From Bacillota bacterium (GTDB lineage: Bacteria > Bacillota > Clostridia > Lachnospirales > Lachnospiraceae): a stretch of 18,902 nt of DNA. The notes below the pieces were generated by a model. The model did not search any database, was not told the origin of the DNA, and worked only from the letters and a program-made list of their open reading frames with translations. Below, piece after piece: positions 1 to 7,045 of this stretch. Position 1 is the first letter of the stretch. Every line of letters begins with the position of its first letter. The position numbers and the translations under genes were made by a program. The stretch lies in assembly GCA_017861355.1 (NCBI GenBank), contig JAGFXQ010000032.1, positions 1 to 18,902 on the forward strand, read 5' to 3'.

Positions 1-245
1 GGTTCTTCCTCTGCTCCTGTTTCTGTGTCATCCTCGTAATCATCGAAATCATCATCGAAATCCTCGAGATAATCCGGATTCATATACCTATATACAGCAT
101 AAGCAATTGCAGCGACAGCAGCGACGGCACCGATCATTGCCAGGACACACATGATGACATGTCTTCTTTTTTCCATTGGGTCTTTTCTGTGTACCAATTC
201 ACCAAGTTTCATTGTACTTAAAAGTTCATCAATTTTAGTTCCCAT
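1..245 (-). CDS. Small acidic single-pass membrane protein, N-terminal part (cut by window edge)
   Basis: I do not recognise this protein. The frame opens with MGTKIDELLSTMKLGELVHR, followed by a basic stretch (EKRRH) and one hydrophobic segment at about residues 31-52 rich in Ala, Val and Ile. After that comes a strongly acidic tail full of Asp and Glu that runs off the left edge. The arrangement (short cytoplasmic N-terminus, one membrane helix, acidic low-complexity tail) suggests a small membrane-anchored protein. The ATG at 245 is preceded by AGGAAG at good spacing. An extended -10 promoter lies about 75 bases upstream, so the gene is probably transcribed separately from the helicase gene behind it. 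The function is unknown. Confidence 0.7.
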   Translation of the reverse strand, partial: MGTKIDELLSTMKLGELVHRKDPMEKRRHVIMCVLAMIGAVAAVAAIAYAVYRYMNPDYLEDFDDDFDDYEDDTETGAEEE

Positions 246-318
246 GAATAACACTTCCTTTCTTATTTAAATGACAAGCTGTTATAATTTGGATGACTTG
301 TCGTTTTTTACTATCTAT

Positions 319-327
319 AGTATAGCA
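319..327 (-). promoter_or_regulatory. Extended -10 promoter element for the small membrane protein
   Basis: On the minus strand this reads TGC followed by TATACT, an extended -10 element. No good -35 is present, which the TGn motif can compensate for. It lies between the end of the helicase gene and the start of the membrane-protein gene, in the right orientation for the latter. Confidence 0.45.
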
Positions 328-388
328 TAACATAGGCTGCTTTACTATAATATTTCATATATATAGAAAATTTATTCAATGAAATGCG

Positions 389-2719
389 TTAATCTTTCTT
401 TTTTAAGTTAGCAAAAGTGGAGAGAAGCTTTTTTACACCGAAATTCGGAAAGTCAACCGTTACCTCATAATCTTTACCGCCCTTTGTGATGTCAGTTACG
501 ACTCCGGTTCCAAACTTGATGTGCCCTACAGTGTCACCTACTCCGTAATCCAGTGCTCCCATCTTCGTTCCCTCAAATTGCTTGGTTTCTGCGGATATGA
601 AAGGCTTATAGGTAGCCTGATTTTGTTTGAATATCCCGGGAGTCGGTTTATCAAAATTAATTTCATTGGAGAAACTGTCATCATTATAGTCTCCAAAGCG
701 ACGTTTGGTAGGGTAACCATCCTCATCCTTTGTTAGATACTGTGACCGACGTGGTCCTGCAGAGGTCATCTTAAGAAGATATCTGGGGATCTCATTTACA
801 AAACGGGAGGGCTTATTATACTGGGTCTCACCACGGAGCATTCGTTGCTTGGCAGCGGTTAAGGATAGCTGCTTCATCGCTCTGGTAATTCCTACATAAC
901 AGAGTCTTCGTTCCTCTTCAATCTCTTCGGTTGGATTATCTGCATAGATCGACATATAGCCGGGGAAGATCCCGTCCTCCATACCACAGAGGTATACGTA
1001 AGGAAACTCCAACCCCTTTGCACTATGTAAGGTCATCAGTACAATGTGATCTGCACCCTCTTCCAAGGTATCGATATCGGATACAAGAGCAACCTCCTCC
1101 AGAAAACCACCCAGGGTGGGTTCTTCCGTATTCTCCTCATAAGTAACCAGCTTATTCACAAGTTCGTTGATATTACCGATTCGATCCTGCGCATCCTCTT
1201 CATTTTCCTGTTCCAGTTCACGGAGATATCCGGTTGCATCGAGAATATCGTCGATGAGCTCCTTCAGTGCATAGCCTTCTTGACGAACCCTGGATTTGAG
1301 ACCTTCCATCAGGCTGATAAATGGAGACAGCTTGGAGGCGGAACGCTCTAGTCCCGGAATACTCTGCGCACGCAGCAGGGCATTATAGAAGCTCATATCA
1401 TTCTGTACTGCATAATCATTGATGCGGTCCACGGTCGTTAAACCGATGCCACGACGAGGAACATTAATGATACGTTTTACCGCGATACTGTCCAGTCCGT
1501 TGTCGATTGTCTTCAGATAGGCGAGCATATCCTTGATTTCTTTACGAGCATAGAAATTCACACTGCCGATGATCTTATACGGAATATTGCGATAGAGCAG
1601 CTTCTCCTCGAAGAGACGGGATTGTGCATTGGTTCGGTATAGAATTGCAAAGTCATTATAATTAGCCTTGCCGTCATCCACCAGATTCTTTATCTCGGCC
1701 GTAATATTGTCAGCCTCCTCAAAGTCGGTATCAAACTGGGTAAAATGTACGGGTTCCCCTTCCTCGTTATCGGTCCAAAGTGACTTATCCTTACGGCCCT
1801 GATTATTACTGATTACCTCATTCGCGGCATTCAGAATACTTTTGGTGGAACGATAATTCTGCTCCAGCTTAATCACGATAGGATCAGGAAATGCCTTTTC
1901 GAAATTCAATATATTATAAATATTAGCTCCACGGAACTTATAGATGGACTGGTCATCATCACCTACTACACATAGATTATATTCGCGTTCTCCATAATTG
2001 TTAATCCCGCTTGCCAGCAGATGAATTAAACGGAACTGAGCAGTATTCGTATCCTGATACTCATCTACCATGATGTATTTGAAGCGGTGCTGATAGAATT
2101 CCAGTGCCTCCGGATTGGTCTGGAACAACTCTACCGTTCGATAGATCAGGTCGTCAAAATCCAAAGCATTGCTTAGTCTAAGACGTTTTTGATATTCACT
2201 GTAAGCCTGTGCATAGCGCAGTTGGTTCGAATCTCTGCCTGCATTACGGGCAAATTCATCTGGGGAGATGAGCTCATCCTTTGCCTTAGAGATTACGGAC
2301 AAAATAGAGCGTTCATTCGTTTTCTTAGTATCAATATTTAAATATTTGCAGATTTCACGCATCAATGTCTTCTGATCATCCGAATCATAGATGGTAAAAC
2401 TTCTGGAAAATCCGATGGTATCGATAAATCTTCGGAGAATACGTACGCAGGTGGAATGAAAGGTGCTGACCCAAATATTCTCAGAGCCGTAGCCTACAAT
2501 CTTATCAACTCTTTCCCTCATCTCCTTGGCAGCCTTATTTGTGAAGGTGATTGCAAGGATATTATAGGGATTCACATCCCGTTCCTCAATCAGATAAGCA
2601 ATTCTGTGGGTCAATACTCTGGTTTTACCGGAACCTGCACCTGCAAGAATCAGAAGAGGTCCTTTATCGTGGTAAACCGCACGCTTTTGCTCGGGATTTA
2701 AAGTGTCATATATACTCAT
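389..2719 (-). CDS. pcrA: ATP-dependent DNA helicase PcrA (UvrD/Rep family)
   Basis: This is a superfamily 1A 3'-5' DNA helicase for nucleotide excision repair, clearing of RecA filaments and replication-transcription conflicts. At 776 residues it has the full family length. The motifs are all visible: a Q-motif near residue 11, Walker A AGAGSGKT (26-33), DEYQDT Walker B (219-224), GDDDQSIYKFRG (253-264), LEQNYRST, MTLHSAKGLEFP and the VGITRA motif VI. The last ~50 residues (VGDTVGHIKFGTGVV onwards) match the C-terminal Tudor-like domain by which PcrA binds RNA polymerase. The ATG at 2719 has a modest AGG-type ribosome site. It is transcribed alone from a good promoter at 2776-2804, and no convincing terminator is seen after the stop. 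In Bacillus pcrA also lies near yerC, which is found here within 2 kb. Confidence 0.97.
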   Translation of the reverse strand: MSIYDTLNPEQKRAVYHDKGPLLILAGAGSGKTRVLTHRIAYLIEERDVNPYNILAITFTNKAAKEMRERVDKIVGYGSENIWVSTFHSTCVRILRRFIDTIGFSRSFTIYDSDDQKTLMREICKYLNIDTKKTNERSILSVISKAKDELISPDEFARNAGRDSNQLRYAQAYSEYQKRLRLSNALDFDDLIYRTVELFQTNPEALEFYQHRFKYIMVDEYQDTNTAQFRLIHLLASGINNYGEREYNLCVVGDDDQSIYKFRGANIYNILNFEKAFPDPIVIKLEQNYRSTKSILNAANEVISNNQGRKDKSLWTDNEEGEPVHFTQFDTDFEEADNITAEIKNLVDDGKANYNDFAILYRTNAQSRLFEEKLLYRNIPYKIIGSVNFYARKEIKDMLAYLKTIDNGLDSIAVKRIINVPRRGIGLTTVDRINDYAVQNDMSFYNALLRAQSIPGLERSASKLSPFISLMEGLKSRVRQEGYALKELIDDILDATGYLRELEQENEEDAQDRIGNINELVNKLVTYEENTEEPTLGGFLEEVALVSDIDTLEEGADHIVLMTLHSAKGLEFPYVYLCGMEDGIFPGYMSIYADNPTEEIEEERRLCYVGITRAMKQLSLTAAKQRMLRGETQYNKPSRFVNEIPRYLLKMTSAGPRRSQYLTKDEDGYPTKRRFGDYNDDSFSNEINFDKPTPGIFKQNQATYKPFISAETKQFEGTKMGALDYGVGDTVGHIKFGTGVVTDITKGGKDYEVTVDFPNFGVKKLLSTFANLKKKD

Positions 2720-2775
2720 TTTTCATACCTGCCTGTCCTATTGTAATGTGTCTGCCTGACCACAAACATATGTTT

Positions 2776-2804
2776 ATTATAGCATGTGAGTAAGGTACTT
2801 TCAA
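2776..2804 (-). promoter_or_regulatory. Sigma-A promoter of pcrA
   Basis: On the minus strand TTGAAA (2804-2799) and TATAAT (2781-2776) are separated by 17 bases, and a TGC precedes the -10 (extended -10). It is placed about 50 bases upstream of the pcrA start codon. Confidence 0.7.
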
Positions 2805-2873
2805 TCCTGCATTTTCATGAAACCGCCAATGCTTCATTTGGCTATTTCTTCTAGACACATGATTATTTTTGCT

Positions 2874-2902
2874 TTGACATCTAGTAACGGATACTATATA
2901 AT
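2874..2902 (+). promoter_or_regulatory. Perfect-consensus sigma-A promoter of the DUF1836 gene
   Basis: TTGACA (2874-2879), a 17-base spacer and TATAAT (2897-2902) match the sigma-A consensus exactly. The predicted transcription start, about 7 bases after the -10, falls near 2909, inside the ribosome-binding site AGAGGTG (2908-2914). The leader would therefore be only about a dozen bases long. Confidence 0.75.
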
Positions 2903-2920
2903 GAGATAGAGGTGATTGGA

Positions 2921-3622
2921 TTGGAATTGACGAAAGAGGAGTATATCAAGGGTTTGATTGACGGACTAAAGGATGTCAAATACATCATGCCGGACGATAT
3001 ACCGAATATTGATTTATATATGGATCAGGTAACGACGTTTATGGATAAGCATCTCACATCCTCTAAGCGTTACAGCGAAGATAAGCTTCTGACCAAGACA
3101 ATGATTAATAACTATACGAAGAATGAGCTGCTACCTCCGCCAAATAAGAAGAAATATACGAAGGAGCATATGTTCCTTTTGATATTTATTTATTATTTTA
3201 AGAATATCCTGTCCATTAATGATATACAGAGTATCTTTAATCCGTTAACTGATCGCTATTATGGCGATAAGTCAAAAGTGAAGTTGGAAGACATCTATGA
3301 GGAGATTTTTCGTCTGGAGAAAGAGCAGACCGATTCTTTAACGAAGGATATGATTCGTAAGATGACAAAGGCAAAAGAATCTTTTGCTGAGGTTACAGAC
3401 CCGGAGGATCAGGAATTCCTGACCACCTTCTCTTTTATTAGTATGCTTTGTTTTGATGTCTATATGAGAAAGCATATGATCGAGAAGATGATCGACAGCT
3501 CACTTATGGGTGGTGCGAAGAAGGAGAGACGATCCGAGGATAAAAAACCGGAGAAGCCCCAGAAGGTACAGAAACCGGCTAGTGTGAAGAATGCCGAAGC
3601 CCAGAAGGCTTCGAAGAAATAG
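2921..3622 (+). CDS. DUF1836 domain-containing protein
   Basis: It belongs to the DUF1836 family, common in clostridia and lactobacilli, whose fold is predicted to be a MerR-like helix-turn-helix. The role is unknown, possibly transcriptional. The core runs from IPNIDLYMDQV through LLTKTMINNYTKNELLPPP and the KKYTKEHMFLLIFIYYFKN helix to about residue 180. The final ~40 residues are a Lys/Glu/Pro/Ala-rich, probably disordered tail. I chose TTG at 2921 (ELTKEEY, 233 residues) because AGAGGTG sits 6 bases in front of it. The in-frame GTG at 2912 lies inside that ribosome site and would need a leaderless mode. An ATG at 2987 is in frame but lacks a good ribosome site. A strong promoter lies directly upstream and a terminator directly after, so this is a single-gene unit. 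Confidence 0.85.
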   Translation: MELTKEEYIKGLIDGLKDVKYIMPDDIPNIDLYMDQVTTFMDKHLTSSKRYSEDKLLTKTMINNYTKNELLPPPNKKKYTKEHMFLLIFIYYFKNILSINDIQSIFNPLTDRYYGDKSKVKLEDIYEEIFRLEKEQTDSLTKDMIRKMTKAKESFAEVTDPEDQEFLTTFSFISMLCFDVYMRKHMIEKMIDSSLMGGAKKERRSEDKKPEKPQKVQKPASVKNAEAQKASKK

Positions 3623-3631
3623 AACACCAAT

Positions 3632-3674
3632 AAACAGCTTTCATTAAGGACGACTTAATGAAAGCTGTTTTTTT
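3632..3674 (+). terminator. Rho-independent terminator of the DUF1836 gene
   Basis: A perfect 17-bp stem (3632-3648 with 3654-3670) has a 5-base loop GACGA. Its 3' arm ends in T's that continue to 3674, giving a run of seven. It lies 10 bases after the stop codon. Confidence 0.9.
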
Positions 3675-3711
3675 CATGACAATAGAAAGATCGCGAAGGG
3701 TGCTTCTATTG
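3675..3711 (-). repeat. Copy 1 of a ~38-bp palindromic intergenic repeat
   Basis: Read on the minus strand, this 37-base element begins CAATAGAA and ends TTTCTATTGTCATG, with TTCGCGA in the middle. It matches the elements at 12744-12781 and 17085-17122 with few mismatches. The ends CAATAGAA and TTCTATTG are perfect inverted repeats. In this orientation it lies 3' of the yerC-like gene. There is no T-run on the 3' side, so it is not a standard terminator. Confidence 0.7.
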
Positions 3712-3767
3712 AATATGACAAGTGAAACAGTATATTATTTCAGCTTGTATATGATTTTTCTATCTTG

Positions 3768-4070
3768 TTATTTGTCCGAAAATGGATCTTTCATTCTGGC
3801 AAATACCATATCATATCCATCATTGCCATAATTCAGAGAACGATTGACACGGCTGATTGTCGCAGTTGAGGCACCGGTCTTCTCGGCTATTTCCAGATAG
3901 GTTTTGTGACAGCGCAGCATCCGTGCTACTTCAAATCTCTGAGATAACGATAACAACTCGTTCACAGTACAGATATCTTCAAAAAATGTATAACATTCTT
4001 CCGAATCCTTTAAGCTTAAGATTGCTTCGAATAAATGATCAACAGCAGTTGTTCTGATGTTCTTACTCAT
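3768..4070 (-). CDS. YerC/YecD-type TrpR-family DNA-binding protein
   Basis: This 100-residue protein belongs to the TrpR/YerC/YecD family of small helix-turn-helix regulators whose ligand is generally not known. It has an N-terminal helical part (TTAVDHLFEAILSLKD), the central ELLSLSQRFEVARML helix pair and a C-terminal HTH (YLEIAEKTGASTATISRVNR). I start it at ATG 4070 because AAAGGAG lies about 8 bases upstream. An in-frame ATG at 4088 overlaps that ribosome site and is unlikely. It is a single-gene unit with a plausible promoter at 4121-4149. Its target is not evident, and I see no trp genes nearby. Confidence 0.9.
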   Translation of the reverse strand: MSKNIRTTAVDHLFEAILSLKDSEECYTFFEDICTVNELLSLSQRFEVARMLRCHKTYLEIAEKTGASTATISRVNRSLNYGNDGYDMVFARMKDPFSDK

Positions 4071-4120
4071 CGGTAGGACTCCTTTCATCCTGTTGTGATT
4101 TAATCAATTCACACAGCATA

Positions 4121-4149
4121 ATTTTAACACTCTAAGGTACTGAAGTAAA
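4121..4149 (-). promoter_or_regulatory. Probable promoter of the YerC-like gene
   Basis: On the minus strand TTTACT (4149-4144), a 17-base spacer and TAAAAT (4126-4121) with a TGT directly before the -10. The -35 is four of six and the -10 five of six. Confidence 0.5.
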
Positions 4150-4281
4150 GTGTTTTTTATCGGATATGCACCTGGTCCGTTAGGAGAAAAAGTATATTGC
4201 TTTTGATAATACAAACACTATCATTTTTGGTAATAATTTGATATAACAAGGTTAAGAGAATATGTAAGCAGGAGGTGTCTT

Positions 4282-6831
4282 ATGCAGCATTATGAAAAGG
4301 TAAGTACAGGAATAACAGGCTTTGATAAAGTAATTGATCATCTGCGGATGGGAGATAACGTAGTATGGCAGGTGAATTCTATCAGTAGTTATAAAGAGAT
4401 GGTAAAACCTTATGTTGAACAAGCAAGACACGATCATCGCAAACTTGTCTACGTTCGCTTTGGCAACCATGCTCCATTACTTGAGGATGCAGCGGATATT
4501 GTTATTTGTGATATTGATGCCACAAAAGGTTTTGAAAGCTTTGCAACTGCTATTCATGATATGGTAACCGATATGGGAATTCAGGCCTTTTATGTGTTTG
4601 ACTGCCTGACGGACTTGTTACAGTATTGGTTTTCGGATCTTATGATCGGCAACTTCTTCCGGGTTACCTGCCCCTATCTTTATGAGCTTGACACAATTGC
4701 CTACTTTGCTATTATTCGGAATGCGCATACCTTCAGTACGATTGCTGGTATCCGCGAGACAACCCAGCTTTTACTGGATTTGTATGATGTACATGATAAG
4801 CTCTATCTCCACCCTCTAAAGGTGTGGCAAAGGTATTCACCCACCATGTTCTTCCCACATCTGATTCAAGGAGAGGAAGCCACCTGTATTACGGCCAGTG
4901 CGGAAGCGGCAGAGTTATTCTCCAGCATCCATCGGGGAGAAGATCGGCTTGACTACTGGAACATTGTGTTTCGCAACGCGCGGGCAAGCCTGAATAAATC
5001 AGCGGAAGAACATATCAAATTGAAAAATACCCTTATGACACTTCTGATCGGATGTGAATCAAAGATGCTGGAGCTTTGCAATCGATATTTTAGCTTAGGA
5101 GATATTCTTGATATTGCCTCCAGAGAAATAGGAACCGGTTTTATCGGTGGCAAGAGTGTGGGTATGCTACTCGCAAGAAAAATTATCAGTACCGAGGCGA
5201 CTGTGCGGTTCATGCCATATATGGAGCCTCATGATTCCTTCTACCTTGGATCAGATATTTTCTATACTTATATAGTACAAAACGGCTGGTGGAAGCTTCG
5301 CACATTGCAAAAGACAGAGGAAGGATATTTTAAGTATGCTCCGGAGCTAAAGGAAAAGCTTTTGGGCGGCAAATTCCCGGAGGATATACAAGAGCAGTTT
5401 ATACGGATGTTGGAGTATTTCGGACAGTCCCCCATCATTGTACGTTCCAGTTCCTTGCTGGAAGATAATTTTGGTAATGCCTTTGCAGGTAAATATGAGA
5501 GTGTGTTCTGTGTCAATCAGGGAACACCGCAAGAGCGATATGAAGCCTTCGCTCAGGCGGTGCGGACAGTATATGCCAGCACTATGAATCAGGATGCACT
5601 GGAGTATCGTATGAATCGCGGCTTGTCCATGAAGGATGAACAAATGGCCATATTAATTCAGAGAGTGTCCGGAGATTATTATGATGATGAATTCTACCCC
5701 CATATTGCAGGGGTGGGTAATTCTTCGAATCTTTATGTCTGGGATAAAAGTGTGGATGGTAGTGCAGGCATGTTACGTCTGGTATTTGGGCTTGGTACCA
5801 GAGCAGTGGATCGGACCGAAGGCGATTATGTAAGAATCGTTAGTCTGGATAACCCAACGCGGGTACCATTAATTGCCTATCAGGATAGTAAGAAATTCTC
5901 ACAGCATTATGTGGATGTCCTTTCCTTGCAGCGTAATATGCATATGGCAAAGCCGTTAGAGGAAATCATAGCAAAGGATATCAGAGTAAAAAAGGATTTA
6001 TTCGCCGGAATTGATTATGAAACCTTGGACCGTTTACAAGAGCGGGGGAATACTAATATAACAACACCATTTATTTTGAATTTTAATGGATTGCTTAAAA
6101 CCACGGCATTTCCACTTCTGATGAAGGAACTTTTGGCATTATTGCAGAGAATCTATGATTACCCGGTGGATATCGAGTTCACTGCGAATTTTAAGGCGGA
6201 CGGAAGCTTCCATATAAACCTACTGCAGTGTAGACCTCTTCAGACCAAAGGACTTGGAAAGGCAGTTTCGATACCAAAGAAGTTGGAGGAGCAGGATTGT
6301 TTTATCCTGACCAAGGGTAATTTTATGGGAGGGAATATTCATCTTCCAATTGATTATGTTGTTTATATTTCGCCCTCCTCCTATCTTAAACTTAGTGAAA
6401 CAGAGAAATATTCGGTTGCAAGAACGATCGGAAGAATTAATAGTGTATTAAAGGGAAAGAAGGTTATGCTGATTGGACCTGGGCGTTGGGGAACCACCAC
6501 GCCTTCCCTTGGAGTGCCGGTTCATTTTACCGAACTCTGTAATATGACGGTAATCTGTGAGGTCGCTTCCAAGGAGGAAGGCTTTGAGCCTGAATTATCC
6601 TACGGCAGTCATTTTTTTCAGGATTTAGTAGAAGCAGGTATCTTTTATGTGGCTATCTTCAATGGGCAGAAAGAGGTTGTATTCCATCCTGAGAGATTAC
6701 AGCAGTACCCCAATTCTTTAAGTGAACTTCTGCCCGGAGATGCTCGAATGGAGAACATAATACAGATAGCCAGAATAGAGGGAATGGAGATTTATTCGGA
6801 TATTGTAACCCAGACGCTTCTTTGTAAATGA
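4282..6831 (+). CDS. PEP/pyruvate-binding (PPDK N-terminal) protein with degenerate KaiC-like N-terminus
   Basis: The protein has three parts. Residues 1-~200 resemble a KaiC/RecA-type ATPase (STGITGFDKVIDHLRMGDNV at 8-27; a Walker-B-like AFYVFDCLTDLL at 102-113), but Walker A is gone: VNSISSYKEMV stands where GxxxxGKT is expected. Residues ~285-655 are the ATP-grasp domain of pyruvate phosphate dikinase/PEP synthase, with FIGGKSVGMLLARKI (287-301), IIVRSSSLLEDNFGNAFAGK (385-404) and the closing QCRPLQ (649-654). Residues ~670-849 are a domain I cannot name, with IGPGRWGTTTPSLGVP (731-746) and SYGSHFFQDLVEAGIFYV. The swivelling phosphohistidine domain and the PEP/pyruvate barrel of true PPDK or PEP synthase are absent, so it cannot do that reaction alone. 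It may be a phosphotransfer or nucleotide-sensing protein. AGGAGGTG lies just before the ATG. A weak promoter (TTGCTT, 16 bases, TATCAT at 4197-4224) is possible. Confidence 0.88.
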   Translation: MQHYEKVSTGITGFDKVIDHLRMGDNVVWQVNSISSYKEMVKPYVEQARHDHRKLVYVRFGNHAPLLEDAADIVICDIDATKGFESFATAIHDMVTDMGIQAFYVFDCLTDLLQYWFSDLMIGNFFRVTCPYLYELDTIAYFAIIRNAHTFSTIAGIRETTQLLLDLYDVHDKLYLHPLKVWQRYSPTMFFPHLIQGEEATCITASAEAAELFSSIHRGEDRLDYWNIVFRNARASLNKSAEEHIKLKNTLMTLLIGCESKMLELCNRYFSLGDILDIASREIGTGFIGGKSVGMLLARKIISTEATVRFMPYMEPHDSFYLGSDIFYTYIVQNGWWKLRTLQKTEEGYFKYAPELKEKLLGGKFPEDIQEQFIRMLEYFGQSPIIVRSSSLLEDNFGNAFAGKYESVFCVNQGTPQERYEAFAQAVRTVYASTMNQDALEYRMNRGLSMKDEQMAILIQRVSGDYYDDEFYPHIAGVGNSSNLYVWDKSVDGSAGMLRLVFGLGTRAVDRTEGDYVRIVSLDNPTRVPLIAYQDSKKFSQHYVDVLSLQRNMHMAKPLEEIIAKDIRVKKDLFAGIDYETLDRLQERGNTNITTPFILNFNGLLKTTAFPLLMKELLALLQRIYDYPVDIEFTANFKADGSFHINLLQCRPLQTKGLGKAVSIPKKLEEQDCFILTKGNFMGGNIHLPIDYVVYISPSSYLKLSETEKYSVARTIGRINSVLKGKKVMLIGPGRWGTTTPSLGVPVHFTELCNMTVICEVASKEEGFEPELSYGSHFFQDLVEAGIFYVAIFNGQKEVVFHPERLQQYPNSLSELLPGDARMENIIQIARIEGMEIYSDIVTQTLLCK

Positions 6832-7004
6832 GATAAAGCATAAATAAAATAGAAAATAAAACCTTTTGTGTAAATTTCAGTAGATCGGACCATACTATAA
6901 CAGATAAGTTTTTCCAGGACTGCATAAGGACATGTAAGCAGCGGATTAATACGAGATTATACCTGGCTTCAATATAGACTCAACAGGTAAAATTATACAG
7001 AATA

Positions 7005-7013
7005 TGCTATAAT
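7005..7013 (+). promoter_or_regulatory. Extended -10 promoter of the Dlt-like operon
   Basis: TGC followed by a perfect TATAAT (7008-7013) lies 32 bases before the first start codon. No recognisable -35 is present at 16-18 bases. It is the only good promoter-like signal I see before the seven-gene run. Confidence 0.55.
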
Positions 7014-7045
7014 ATGGATAATACTCATGGGCACAGGAGGATAAA

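Noticed and set aside
273..309. Hairpin GACAAG/CTTGTC followed by six T's on the plus strand
   Set aside because: No plus-strand gene leads into it. On the minus strand it falls in the leader of the small membrane protein with no T-run after it, so I do not call a terminator.
4282..6831. Phosphoenolpyruvate synthase or pyruvate phosphate dikinase
   Set aside because: Only the ATP-grasp domain is present. The phosphohistidine swivel domain and the PEP/pyruvate barrel are missing.
6832..7045. Terminator or small gene in the 214-base gap before the Dlt-like operon
   Set aside because: I see AT-rich sequence and the promoter at 7005-7013, but no stem with a T-run and no small frame with a ribosome site.
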